A stretch of 64,000 bases of DNA, taken from contig NZ_JAADZV010000003.1 in assembly GCF_010645075.1 (NCBI RefSeq), forward strand, positions 372,001-436,000, read 5' to 3'. Of this stretch, positions 9,165 through 17,442 are shown piece after piece. This DNA comes from Flavobacterium limi. Its GTDB lineage: Bacteria; Bacteroidota; Bacteroidia; Flavobacteriales; Flavobacteriaceae. Below the pieces are notes generated by a model. That model saw only the letters and a program-made list of their open reading frames with translations, did no database searches and had not been told where the DNA came from. Every line of letters begins with the position of its first letter. Position 1 is the first letter of the stretch. A program made the position numbers and the translations under genes.

Positions 9165-9650
9165 ATGAGCAAAGTAGCCATCATAATGGGAAGTATCTCA
9201 GACATGCCAGTCATGCAGGATGCGATTGATATATTAAAACAATTTAATGTTGAAGTTGAAGTAGATATCGTATCGGCACACAGAACGCCGGAGAAATTAT
9301 TCGATTTCAGTAAAAATGCACATACTCGTGGTATTTCGGTAATTATTGCCGGCGCGGGTGGTGCGGCGCATTTACCTGGAATGGTGGCTTCAATGTCTCC
9401 GCTTCCTGTAATTGGAGTTCCGGTAAAATCAAGCAATTCTATCGATGGATGGGATTCAGTTTTATCTATTTTGCAGATGCCGGGCGGCGTTCCTGTTGCA
9501 ACGGTGGCGTTAAACGGAGCAAAAAATGCCGGAATCTTAGCAGCGCAAATTATCGGAAGCCATGACAAAAAAGTTTTGGATACGATTATTGCTTACAAAG
9601 AAGAATTGAAAGCGGCTGTTAATAAAGCTGCTGAAGGTTTGAAAAAATAA
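9165..9650 (+). CDS. purE: N5-carboxyaminoimidazole ribonucleotide mutase
   Basis: A 161-residue class I PurE, which rearranges N5-CAIR to CAIR. Signature regions are IIMGSISDMPVM at the N-terminus, VDIVSAHRTPE, IIAGAGGAAHLPGMVAS and PVIGVPVKSSN. It is the functional partner of PurK immediately upstream. A hairpin with a T-tract follows at 9674-9717. Confidence 0.97.
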   Translation: MSKVAIIMGSISDMPVMQDAIDILKQFNVEVEVDIVSAHRTPEKLFDFSKNAHTRGISVIIAGAGGAAHLPGMVASMSPLPVIGVPVKSSNSIDGWDSVLSILQMPGGVPVATVALNGAKNAGILAAQIIGSHDKKVLDTIIAYKEELKAAVNKAAEGLKK

Positions 9651-9673
9651 TTTCACTGAGATACACAAAGGTT

Positions 9674-9717
9674 ACACAGAGACACGCAAAGATTTTGTGC
9701 ATCTCTGTGTTTTTTTC
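9674..9717 (+). terminator. Rho-independent terminator after purE
   Basis: ACACAGAGA (9674-9682) pairs perfectly with TCTCTGTGT (9702-9710), and a run of Ts follows. Confidence 0.75.
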
Positions 9718-9801
9718 TTAGTTAAGCTCTGCGAAATAAACTTAACGAATCATTATTATTCTTTTTTAAAGAAAAACTTAACTTTGAGAAAAAATGACAA
9801 A

Positions 9802-10014
9802 ATGATTATTAAACCTTCTAAAATAGCATTGACAGAGATTGATAATCATCTCATTCAGAAAACATCTGACTTAACTCCATCAAAAGAGCATCTTTCGGAA
9901 TTACAAAAACAAAAAATAGATGAAGCGATTTATTCTTTAGATAATAATAAAGGGATATCTCATGATTTAGTTATGGAAGAAACTAAAAATCGTTATTCAA
10001 AATATTTTAAATAA
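9802..10014 (+). CDS. Antitoxin-like small protein without an adjacent toxin
   Basis: A 70-residue protein; the ATG at 9802 was chosen because codons further upstream run through the purE terminator. The C-terminal pattern KIDEAIYSLDNNKGISHDLVM followed by EETKNRY resembles the toxin-binding tail of RelB/ParD-type or addiction-module antitoxins (AI.SLD.G.GI.HEEVM). In such modules a RelE/ParE toxin normally follows within a few bases, but the next gene is an M3 peptidase starting 54 bp later. It may be an orphan antitoxin or a solitary regulator. The family call is by motif only. Confidence 0.55.
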   Translation: MIIKPSKIALTEIDNHLIQKTSDLTPSKEHLSELQKQKIDEAIYSLDNNKGISHDLVMEETKNRYSKYFK

Positions 10015-10067
10015 ATGAATCGTTAAACACATAAGGTTTGAAAACCTTGAGGAATAAAAATGACTAT

Positions 10068-12095
10068 ATGAGCATCTTAACACAATATTTCAATACCAAA
10101 CATAACACAGCACCTTTTTCGCAGATTAAAATCGAAGATTATTTCCCGGCTTTTCAGGAAGGAATTGCTTTGGCGAAAGCTGAAATTGATGCAATCGTAA
10201 ACAATCCTGAAGCCCCGACTTTTGAAAATACGATTCTGGCAATGGAATATTCCGGTGACATTTTAGATCGTCTTTCGAGTATTTTCTTCAATTTGAATTC
10301 GGCAGAAACGAATGACGAAATGCAGAAAATTGCTCAGGAAGTTTCGCCTTTATTAGCTGAATTTGGAAATGATATTACGCTGAATGCCGAATTGTTTTCG
10401 AAAATCAAAACAGTTTACGACCAAAAAGACAGCTTGAACCTCAACCCGGAGCAAACCACTTTATTGGATAAAAAATATAAAAGCTTTTCCCGAAACGGAG
10501 CTAATTTAGCTGAAGACAAAAAAGACCGCTTACGCGAAATTGATAAAGAATTATCTAAACTAAGTTTGCAGTTTGGTGAGAATGTTTTAGCTGAAACGAA
10601 TGCTTTTGAATTGCATTTAACCAACGAAAGTGACTTGGCCGGATTACCGGAAGGAACCATTGAAGCCGCAAGATTGTTAGCCAAAGAGAAAGAAAAAGAA
10701 GGCTGGATTTTCACTTTAGATTATCCAAGTTATGTTCCGTTTTTGACTTATGCTGATAATCGTGAACTGCGTAAAAAAATGGCGATTGCTTTTGGTGCGA
10801 AAGGTTTTCAAAACAACGAATTCAATAACGAAGAGAATGTTCTGAAAATTGCTAAACTTCGTCATGAAAGAGCAAATTTATTAGGGTATAAAACCCATGC
10901 GCATTTTGTTCTGGAAGAAAGAATGGCACAAAGCCCGGATAAAGTTTTTACTTTCTTAAATGATTTATTGGCTAAAGCAAAACCTGCAGCCCAAAAAGAG
11001 TTTGCTGAATTAACTGCTTTTGCGAAGGAACTGGACGGAATCGAGCAACTTGAAAAATGGGACAGTGCTTATTATTCTGAAAAATTAAAACAACAGCTTT
11101 TTAATCTGGATGATGAAAAGCTGAAACCTTATTTTCAGTTGGAAAAAGCATTAGAAGGTGCTTTTACCGTTGCTAATAAACTTTTTGGATTAACATTTAC
11201 CGAAGTTTTTGATATCGACAAATACCACGAAGAAGTAACAACTTATGAAGTTCGAGATACTGAAAACAATTTGGTTTCGATTTTCTACGCTGATTTCTTC
11301 CCAAGAAAAGGAAAGAGAAATGGTGCCTGGATGACTTCATTCAAATCACAATATGTAAAAGATGGCGTTAACGAAAGACCTCACGTTTCGAATGTTTGTA
11401 ATTTTACAAAGCCAACCGAAACAAAACCTTCGTTATTAACTTTTAATGAAGTAACAACTTTATTCCACGAATTTGGACACGGTTTACACGGAATGCTTGC
11501 CAATACAACATATCCGAGTTTATCCGGAACTTCTGTTTTCTGGGATTTTGTAGAATTGCCAAGTCAGATTATGGAAAACTGGTGTTACGAGCCGGAAGCT
11601 TTGGCTTTGTTTGCGAATCATTATGAAACAGGAGAAATTATTCCGATTGAATATGTTGAAAAAATTAAAGAAAGTGCCAGTTTTCAGGAAGGTCTGGCGA
11701 CTTTACGCCAATTGAGTTTTGGATTACTGGATATGGCATGGCACGGACAGGATCCAACCGGAATTACTGATTTAAAAGCATTCGAAACAGCTCAATTTGC
11801 CAATACCCAACTGTATCCTGATGTAAAAGAAAATGCGATGAGTACCGCTTTTTCACATATTTTTCAGGGTGGTTATTCTTCCGGATATTACAGTTACAAA
11901 TGGGCAGAAGTTCTGGATGCAGATGCTTTTGAATATTTTCAGGAAAACGGAATTTTCAATGCTGAAGTAGCGAAAAAATTCAAAGACAATGTACTTTCTA
12001 AAGGAGGTACAGAGCATCCAATGACTTTGTACAAACGCTTCAGAGGTCAGGAACCAAAACCGGAAGCTTTGTTGAAAAGAGCGGGGCTTCTTTAA
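10068..12095 (+). CDS. dcp: M3 family metallopeptidase (peptidyl-dipeptidase Dcp-like)
   Basis: A 675-residue zinc peptidase of the thimet/Dcp family. The zinc motif HEFGH is at residues 467-471 and the third ligand region (FVELPSQIMENW) follows as expected. I chose the ATG at 10068, since MSILTQYFNTKHNTAPF matches the usual start of this family; an in-frame TTG at 10038 would add ten residues from a short inverted repeat. There is no signal peptide, so it probably degrades oligopeptides in the cytoplasm. A strong terminator follows at 12136-12166. Confidence 0.93.
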   Translation: MSILTQYFNTKHNTAPFSQIKIEDYFPAFQEGIALAKAEIDAIVNNPEAPTFENTILAMEYSGDILDRLSSIFFNLNSAETNDEMQKIAQEVSPLLAEFGNDITLNAELFSKIKTVYDQKDSLNLNPEQTTLLDKKYKSFSRNGANLAEDKKDRLREIDKELSKLSLQFGENVLAETNAFELHLTNESDLAGLPEGTIEAARLLAKEKEKEGWIFTLDYPSYVPFLTYADNRELRKKMAIAFGAKGFQNNEFNNEENVLKIAKLRHERANLLGYKTHAHFVLEERMAQSPDKVFTFLNDLLAKAKPAAQKEFAELTAFAKELDGIEQLEKWDSAYYSEKLKQQLFNLDDEKLKPYFQLEKALEGAFTVANKLFGLTFTEVFDIDKYHEEVTTYEVRDTENNLVSIFYADFFPRKGKRNGAWMTSFKSQYVKDGVNERPHVSNVCNFTKPTETKPSLLTFNEVTTLFHEFGHGLHGMLANTTYPSLSGTSVFWDFVELPSQIMENWCYEPEALALFANHYETGEIIPIEYVEKIKESASFQEGLATLRQLSFGLLDMAWHGQDPTGITDLKAFETAQFANTQLYPDVKENAMSTAFSHIFQGGYSSGYYSYKWAEVLDADAFEYFQENGIFNAEVAKKFKDNVLSKGGTEHPMTLYKRFRGQEPKPEALLKRAGLL

Positions 12096-12135
12096 TATTT
12101 TTAGATTTTAGACTTCTTAGATTAATAGATTTTTT

Positions 12136-12166
12136 TAAAACCGAAGTATAAATACTTCGGTTTTTT
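12136..12166 (+). terminator. Terminator after M3 peptidase
   Basis: AAAACCGAAGTA and TACTTCGGTTTT form a perfect stem with a 3-4 nt loop, followed by Ts. Confidence 0.85.
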
Positions 12167-12245
12167 ATTCCCTTTGGTTTTAACCATAAAAATAAATTTA
12201 CTTATCTTGACTTAAATTTTAACATTAATCTTATATAAATTTAGT

Positions 12246-12905
12246 TTGAAAAAATATTTAAAAATAGCTCTTTATCTGGCGATTATCGGATTGGTTGCCA
12301 TTCTTTCTGTGAATTATCACGTAAAATCATCTACCAAAAAGTATATTCATTATTCTTTGAGAAGGTTTCCTAAAAATGATGTTGGAATTATTTTTGGCGC
12401 CGGAATCAACGGGGATCAGCCAAGTAAATATCTTAAAGACAGACTCGATGCCGGAATCCGTTTGTACAAAGCAAAAAGAATCAATAAAATATTACTTTCA
12501 GGAGATAATGGCCGCGTGGAGTACGATGAATTATCAGTGATGAAAAACTATTGTTCCCGACATGGAGTTGACACCACTAAAATATTTATTGATTACGCCG
12601 GTTTCGACACCTATTCTACAATGTACAGAGCGAAATACATTTTTAAAATAAAAAAAGCAACTTTAATTTCGCAGGAATATCATTTGAATCGCGCCCTTTA
12701 TATTGGAAGAAGTCTTGGAATAAAATCAGCAGGTTATTCCGCTAACAAAGGAGAATATCGTGGTTACCAATATGTCAGATTCAGGGAATATATTTCGACA
12801 TTTAAATCTTTTTTTGATGTTTTACGAAATCGTGAACCGCATTTTTTAGGTAATCCAATTAATATAAATGGTCCTTCAAATTATTCTAAAGAGGATAAGA
12901 GATAA
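12246..12905 (+). CDS. SanA/YdcF-like DUF218 membrane-anchored protein
   Basis: A 219-residue protein with one N-terminal transmembrane helix (residues 5-24) and a DUF218 domain: DVGIIFGAGI, DRLDAGIRLYKA, KILLSGDNG, STMYRAKYIF and ATLISQEYHLNRALYI match SanA, which affects the envelope permeability barrier and vancomycin sensitivity in E. coli. The start appears to be TTG at 12246, as no in-frame ATG lies at the hydrophobic N-terminus. It stands alone between two terminators and converges with the 516-aa gene. The envelope role is inferred from the family. Confidence 0.82.
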   Translation: MKKYLKIALYLAIIGLVAILSVNYHVKSSTKKYIHYSLRRFPKNDVGIIFGAGINGDQPSKYLKDRLDAGIRLYKAKRINKILLSGDNGRVEYDELSVMKNYCSRHGVDTTKIFIDYAGFDTYSTMYRAKYIFKIKKATLISQEYHLNRALYIGRSLGIKSAGYSANKGEYRGYQYVRFREYISTFKSFFDVLRNREPHFLGNPININGPSNYSKEDKR

Positions 12906-12942
12906 TAAGAATCAAAGCAGCAATAATATCTGAACATTTAAA

Positions 12943-14493
12943 CTATTCAGCAAAAGGATAAACAATTTCAACGGCAACCAACTGACAGGAAGAATCTTCG
13001 ATACTACTGTCCGGAGGTCTGTATCCAGGAGGTTGTGGTTTAATTTTTACTGCTATTGAATTATTCGATTCATTTCCGAACTCGTATGTATATGGGAATA
13101 TTTCTGACGGATTTCCTACGGATTTTCCTAAAAAGCTAAATTTTGATGATTTATTTGTTTTAAAGTAGTTTTTTACTTTTTTGGCATTACAATCTGTAAA
13201 TGTTATGTACAATTCAAGAAATTGACTAAACACAAAGGAATTTATAAATCCAAAATCTCCCCCCTCTTTAAAGTTAAAATTTGGTTCACTATTGAATACA
13301 TATCCTGTAATATCTGTTGGAGGCGGATAACCGTTTTTAATTGCATCTTTTACGGGGTCCGAAAGCATCCAGCCTGTATTTGTCATAATATCGAAAGGCA
13401 CCGGACTAACTCTTAATTGTGGATTAATCACCGGATTATTAACTATTGCCTCTACAACATAAGAGGTCCCTGAAAATGTTTCTTTAAAAACGCTGCTACT
13501 CATTCCGCTTTCTAAGGTATTGGATAAAAATCTTAACGGAGGTATCACAATTTGGTTTATTTCTGACACATCTACTTTTAAAAGTCCCGAAGACAATTTA
13601 ATTACATTATTGTTATTTGTATAGGAAACAACCGGATTATTATTTAGCTGGTTAATAATATCTTCAGGATCACTTCGTTCAAACAACAGCCCGGGAATTA
13701 GTTTTGTAGTTCCTGTCAGGGAAAGTCCTTTGTTTTCATTGGTTGGCCTTAGCAAATTATTTATTATAACCCCTAAAGAATGAATAGCATAAGCAATACG
13801 CGATGTTATTTCACCGAAAGCTCCGGATATTTTGAAAATGCTTATCATCAATTCTATCATCTTATTCGGAACTGTTTTGGGAATTTGATTGTAAATATTT
13901 CCAAACTCGTCAATATGTTCGTAAGGAAATGAAGGTTTTTGTTTTAAGGTTGAAATAAATTCAGGATTAATCCATACTGTATTTAGGGTATCCGTAATCT
14001 GAATTAATGCAATATCAGTATTAGTTTCATTTAATTTACTTATACTTTCTGGTTCAAATTCAGACACATAAGCGTTCCATACAGGAATAAGTTCTGTTAC
14101 TGTAGAAGCAACATCAGTATTTATTCGTTGTTGTTCCTTCTTATCGTTTTGTGATAACTGATATCTTAATTTCATATAAACACTTAAATAGCTGTTTATA
14201 AAAGAATCTAATGTCAAACCTGCCTGTCTTACTCCGTATTGAGTTCCTTCTCCTGAAATTCTTTGATTCAAAAAATTATTATACAAGCTTGCATTAATAG
14301 ATCCTGTCGCGTCCTTAAAATAAAATGAAGCCTGTCCACTGGATGTACCTGTTAAAAATTGAAGTTTATCTGAATTTGGCAATTGTAAAATGATATTAGA
14401 CATATATTCTGCATAAATCTGATATTCTGCAACAGCATCGCATATGCTTTCCGTACTTCTTTTATTATCGGTATTAGGCAGTAAAGTTTCCAT
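12943..14493 (-). CDS. Large hypothetical protein, paralogue of the upstream 519-aa protein
   Basis: A 516-residue protein with no signal peptide or clear membrane helices and no family I recognise. It aligns by eye over its whole length with the 519-aa product upstream, sharing blocks such as YAEYMSNII, LRYQLS-NDK, TDIALIQ, TLNTVW-NPE, GYVFNSEPNFNF and the C-terminal QLVAV...YPFA. It follows the 519-aa gene by 120 bp across a terminator-like hairpin and lacks the conserved leader seen there; only a vestige (AGAAACCACT) is visible. A tandem duplication is likely. It probably belongs with the inclusion-type proteins at 24-26 kb. Confidence 0.75.
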   Translation of the reverse strand: METLLPNTDNKRSTESICDAVAEYQIYAEYMSNIILQLPNSDKLQFLTGTSSGQASFYFKDATGSINASLYNNFLNQRISGEGTQYGVRQAGLTLDSFINSYLSVYMKLRYQLSQNDKKEQQRINTDVASTVTELIPVWNAYVSEFEPESISKLNETNTDIALIQITDTLNTVWINPEFISTLKQKPSFPYEHIDEFGNIYNQIPKTVPNKMIELMISIFKISGAFGEITSRIAYAIHSLGVIINNLLRPTNENKGLSLTGTTKLIPGLLFERSDPEDIINQLNNNPVVSYTNNNNVIKLSSGLLKVDVSEINQIVIPPLRFLSNTLESGMSSSVFKETFSGTSYVVEAIVNNPVINPQLRVSPVPFDIMTNTGWMLSDPVKDAIKNGYPPPTDITGYVFNSEPNFNFKEGGDFGFINSFVFSQFLELYITFTDCNAKKVKNYFKTNKSSKFSFLGKSVGNPSEIFPYTYEFGNESNNSIAVKIKPQPPGYRPPDSSIEDSSCQLVAVEIVYPFAE

Positions 14494-14547
14494 AGACGTT
14501 CATTTAATTTATTGATTAGTGGTTTCTTTTTTTTTGGCATATAAAAA

Positions 14548-14592
14548 ATAAAACAAGAGGGTTATTAATCTTTTATGATTAACAACCCTCTT
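14548..14592 (-). terminator. Terminator between the paralogous 519- and 516-aa genes
   Basis: On the minus strand AGAGGGTTGTTAATC pairs with GATTAATAACCCTCT (one mismatch), followed by a T-rich tract. It may partly end transcription from the leader-bearing 519-aa gene and lower expression of the second paralogue. Confidence 0.75.
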
Positions 14593-14613
14593 TATTATTC
14601 TGTATCTAATAAA

Positions 14614-16173
14614 TTATGCAAAAGGATATTCTACTCCTACAGCAACTAACTGTGATAACGATTGATTGATACTATCAGTTCCCGGAACATATCCCGGTGC
14701 CAGAGGTTTCACTGTAACTTTAATAGAAGTGGCTGTTTCTTCACTATAAGAATAGGTATAACTTGCAGATTGGCTTGCTCCCCCTAAACGAATTCCTAAG
14801 AAATAAACACCCGTATCTATATGCTCTTCAAAGTATTTTCTAACTTGTTTGCTGTCACATTTATCAAAACTAATATTGATTTCCAAAAATTGGCTAAATA
14901 CTAATGAATTGATGTAACCAAAATCTGCACCTTTATCGAAATTAAAATTAGGTTCACTATTAAACACATAACCTGTGATAGCTGTCGGAGCCGGATAACC
15001 GTTTTTAATCGCATCTTTTACAGGAGAAGTTGACATCCATCCCTGTCTTGTTGAGATGTTGTAAAGAAGAGGGCTGCTGCTCATAAGAGGGCTGAGTGTT
15101 GCATTATTAACTACGATTTCTACTCTAAAATCAGAGCCGGAATAATCTCTTTCAAAAATACTTGTTTTTGCTCCCCCACTTACTCCAACAGAAAAGAATG
15201 ACAAAATTGGAATTGATATTCCTGCACTAACAGACGCTTCAACATTTAATGTTGTTTCACTCGATTTAGTAACTCTTTTTGAAATTCTGTATACTGAAGA
15301 TGGAGGATAAGTACTAAGCTGTTCTACTAAAGCATTTGGTCTTGCCGGCTCAAATTTCAATCCCGGAATTGCTTTATCTGATCCGGTAATTGACATTCCA
15401 CCATTTCCATCATCTCCTGTTGTTGGTTTTTGAATATTGTCAATAATCCCTGCCAAAGTTTGTGTTGCATTAGCAATATCTGCTGTGATGGCTCCTGCCG
15501 CACCTGACTTATTAAATACCTCAATCATGTAATCTCTCATCTGTTTAGAAACTGATACCGGTATTCTATTGTAAATAACATTGAAATCATTTAAATGGGT
15601 ATAAGGAAAAGAAGAATCTTTTTCCAACGTTTCTTTATATTCAGGGTTAAGCCAAACAGTATTTAAAGTATTGGTCATTTGAATCAAAGCTATATCAGTA
15701 TTAGTCGCATTAAGCTTTTTAACATCTTTTGGCTCAATTGCTTCAAACCAGGCATTCCAAACCGGAATAAGTGCTCTTACTGTTGAAGCAACATCTGCGT
15801 TCACTCTTTGTTGTGTTGCTTTGTCATTTGGTGACAATTGATATCTTAATTTTGTAAATACACTAAGATAACTGTTTGTAAATGCATCTTGTGTAAGTCC
15901 TACCTGATCAACACCATTAATTGTTCCTTCTCCTTCAATTCTTTGGTTTAATAAATTATTATACAAAGTTGAGTTTACAGCACTCGTTGCGTCATCCAAA
16001 AAATAGAACGATGCCTGGGCACTTGATGTATTAGTTAATAATTTCAACTTGCCAGGGTTTGGAAGCTGCTTAATAATATTTGACATATATTCAGCATAAA
16101 CATCATATTCTGCTGGTGTGCCAATAGTTTTTACCGTTGCATTTTCTTTTAAAATTTCTTGTAAAGTTTCCAT
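14614..16173 (-). CDS. Large hypothetical protein under a conserved 5' leader
   Basis: A 519-residue protein without signal peptide, rich in Asn, Ser and Thr. I recognise no family. The N-terminal 270 residues look helical (YDVYAEYMSNIIKQLPN, SYLSVFTKLRYQL, ADVASTVRALIPVWNAW). The C-terminal part looks beta-rich, with a short glycine/serine hydrophobic stretch (VSAGISIPILSFFSVGVSGG) that recalls a membrane-inserting segment but may be only a buried strand. The start codon lies 20 nt after the conserved leader shared with the DUF1842-like and AidA/PixA-like genes, which makes it a likely member of that regulon. Pore-forming and inclusion-forming roles are both speculative. Confidence 0.78.
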   Translation of the reverse strand: METLQEILKENATVKTIGTPAEYDVYAEYMSNIIKQLPNPGKLKLLTNTSSAQASFYFLDDATSAVNSTLYNNLLNQRIEGEGTINGVDQVGLTQDAFTNSYLSVFTKLRYQLSPNDKATQQRVNADVASTVRALIPVWNAWFEAIEPKDVKKLNATNTDIALIQMTNTLNTVWLNPEYKETLEKDSSFPYTHLNDFNVIYNRIPVSVSKQMRDYMIEVFNKSGAAGAITADIANATQTLAGIIDNIQKPTTGDDGNGGMSITGSDKAIPGLKFEPARPNALVEQLSTYPPSSVYRISKRVTKSSETTLNVEASVSAGISIPILSFFSVGVSGGAKTSIFERDYSGSDFRVEIVVNNATLSPLMSSSPLLYNISTRQGWMSTSPVKDAIKNGYPAPTAITGYVFNSEPNFNFDKGADFGYINSLVFSQFLEINISFDKCDSKQVRKYFEEHIDTGVYFLGIRLGGASQSASYTYSYSEETATSIKVTVKPLAPGYVPGTDSINQSLSQLVAVGVEYPFA

Positions 16174-16193
16174 GATAAATAGTTTTTTTGGTT

Positions 16194-16277
16194 CTTACTC
16201 ATAAGGCTTTTCAGGTTACGCCTTCGCTTTTTATACTGTGCGAAACAGTTCGTTTTTTTAGTGGGCTCTGCTCCACT
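16194..16277 (-). promoter_or_regulatory. Conserved structured 5' leader, copy 1 (before 519-aa gene)
   Basis: On the minus strand the order is: hairpin AGTGGAGCAGAGCCCACT, an A-run, inner hairpin CGAACTGTTTCG with CACAG, a G-rich stretch (GCGAAGGCGTAACC), and the box AAAAGCCTTATGAGTAAG. Its end is 20 nt from the ATG. The same arrangement occurs at 24847-24903 and 26373-26456. A riboswitch-like or protein-bound leader, or an RNA thermometer, would fit; I match it to no named RNA family. Confidence 0.8.
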
Positions 16278-16334
16278 ATAATGTATTAACATTTTAATTT
16301 CCTTGAGGTCAGTGTGACATAATCTTTAATAATA

Positions 16335-16649
16335 TCAGCTAAACAGATTATTTGCATCTTTCAGTAATAAACCCGATAGCAGACAATGATTTGGATTTCC
16401 CGGAATTGGAGCTTTCAAAACCCTTCCGCCTTTTTGTATTATCTTTGTGGCTATTGATGTCCGGGTTCCAAAAGCACGCATTGCCAGAGGCATTCCTTGT
16501 ATAATTTCTGCAATATTGTCTGAGCCTTCAATTCCATTTACACTAGCATCTAATAACCGGCCGTGTTGGTCTACTTCCTCGCTGGAAAAAGGTTTCAAAT
16601 TGGCATTTTTCAGACCTCTTACTATAGTTCCTTTTGTAAGATCTCCCAT
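16335..16649 (-). CDS. Hypothetical protein (104 aa)
   Basis: A small soluble protein with no signal peptide or membrane helix and no family I recognise. Visible features are DLTKGTIVRGLKNANL at the N-terminus, GMPLAMRAFGTRTSIATKII in the middle and GNPNHCLLSGLLLKDANN near the end. It lies upstream of the 519-aa gene on the same strand, 57 bp before the conserved leader, so it may be read through into that gene or form a separate unit. A perfect hairpin (CACCAGA-AAG-TCTGGTG) lies about 55 nt before its start. By location it belongs to the inclusion-protein block. Confidence 0.65.
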   Translation of the reverse strand: MGDLTKGTIVRGLKNANLKPFSSEEVDQHGRLLDASVNGIEGSDNIAEIIQGMPLAMRAFGTRTSIATKIIQKGGRVLKAPIPGNPNHCLLSGLLLKDANNLFS

Positions 16650-16699
16650 AATAATTTACTTAATACTTTTATAAGCTTCATGCCTATAAATTTTTTACT

Positions 16700-16728
16700 A
16701 GCCACCAGACTTTCTGGTGTTTTTAGCT
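16700..16728 (-). promoter_or_regulatory. 5' hairpin before the 104-aa gene
   Basis: CACCAGA and TCTGGTG form a perfect 7-bp stem with a 3-nt loop inside AGC...GCT ends. It is not the leader family found before the neighbouring genes, but the position in the 5' region suggests an mRNA structure or the terminator of decayed upstream DNA. Confidence 0.4.
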
Positions 16729-16958
16729 ATAATCCGGAATAGTTTTTTGAACAAACTGTATCAATCAAACTGCATTTCATTTTTTATTTGGAATAAAAAT
16801 TCGGTTTACAATGTTAAACAGATTGCTTTTTCTACCACTCTTGGTTTTATCACGCCCCAGATCTGCAGTATTTAGTTCATGATTAAATTCTATTTGTACA
16901 AATAATGAATATTAGTTAGTTTAAATTCTACTGTATTACAAACAAACCCAATATCCAC

Positions 16959-17150
16959 TTACCTGATTAGCAAATGCTGACCAGTATAATTTTCATTTTG
17001 ATCTTTACCCGGTTTACTTAATGCTTCATTAATTTTCTCTTTGGATGTAAGTATTCAGGCAATATGGTATTCAGATCAACAGTAACATTTCTTTTGTCAC
17101 GTAGGGTTTATTTCTTAATCTTAAAGAATTCCCTGATCACCATATCTTCT
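16959..17150 (-). pseudogene. Decayed coding remnant, unknown family
   Basis: Minus-strand reading gives coding-like sequence broken across frames. One frame shows NSLRLRNKPYVTKE; a shift gives RNVTVDLNTILPEYL; another shift gives SKEKINEALSKPGKDQNE followed by NYTGQHLLIR and a stop at 16959. The pieces join smoothly into one plausible protein C-terminus, which suggests a gene destroyed by at least two indels. I do not recognise the family. The surrounding 16650-17377 has no intact gene. Confidence 0.35.
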
Positions 17151-17377
17151 ATTTCTTAATCAAAATTACCTCTGATAATCAGATATATACATTAAAATGT
17201 CATAAAAGGAAGATTCTTTGACATAAGAAATAAAATCAGACACATAAGACTCCCATTACAAAAAGGGAATTATTCAAATAAACTTGTTTAATTCGCAAGA
17301 GATTGCAGATAATAGAAATTAAGCCCATAAAAAAGTCCGGTTTGATTTATAACTTATGTTATAGTAACAAATGATTA
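17151..17377. other. Gene-free AT-rich stretch
   Basis: No open frame, RNA or repeat that I can support. With the remnant at 16959-17150 and the hairpin at 16700 it makes up the roughly 0.8-kb gap between the inclusion-type block and the antiporter. Confidence 0.5.
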
Positions 17378-17428
17378 AAAAAAAAGGGTCATTTAGATAG
17401 CTTAACACTACTAAATGACCCTTTTTTT
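17378..17428 (-). terminator. Terminator of the antiporter gene
   Basis: AAAAAAGGGTCATTTAG pairs perfectly with CTAAATGACCCTTTTTT around a 14-nt loop, with T-runs on both strands. Confidence 0.85.
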
Positions 17429-17442
17429 TATTTAATAAGCTT

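Noticed and set aside
16150..16210. Short upstream reading frame MSKN... starting in the leader box of copies 1 and 2
   Set aside because: Copy 3 has AAG in place of ATG, so the frame is not conserved and a leader peptide is unlikely.
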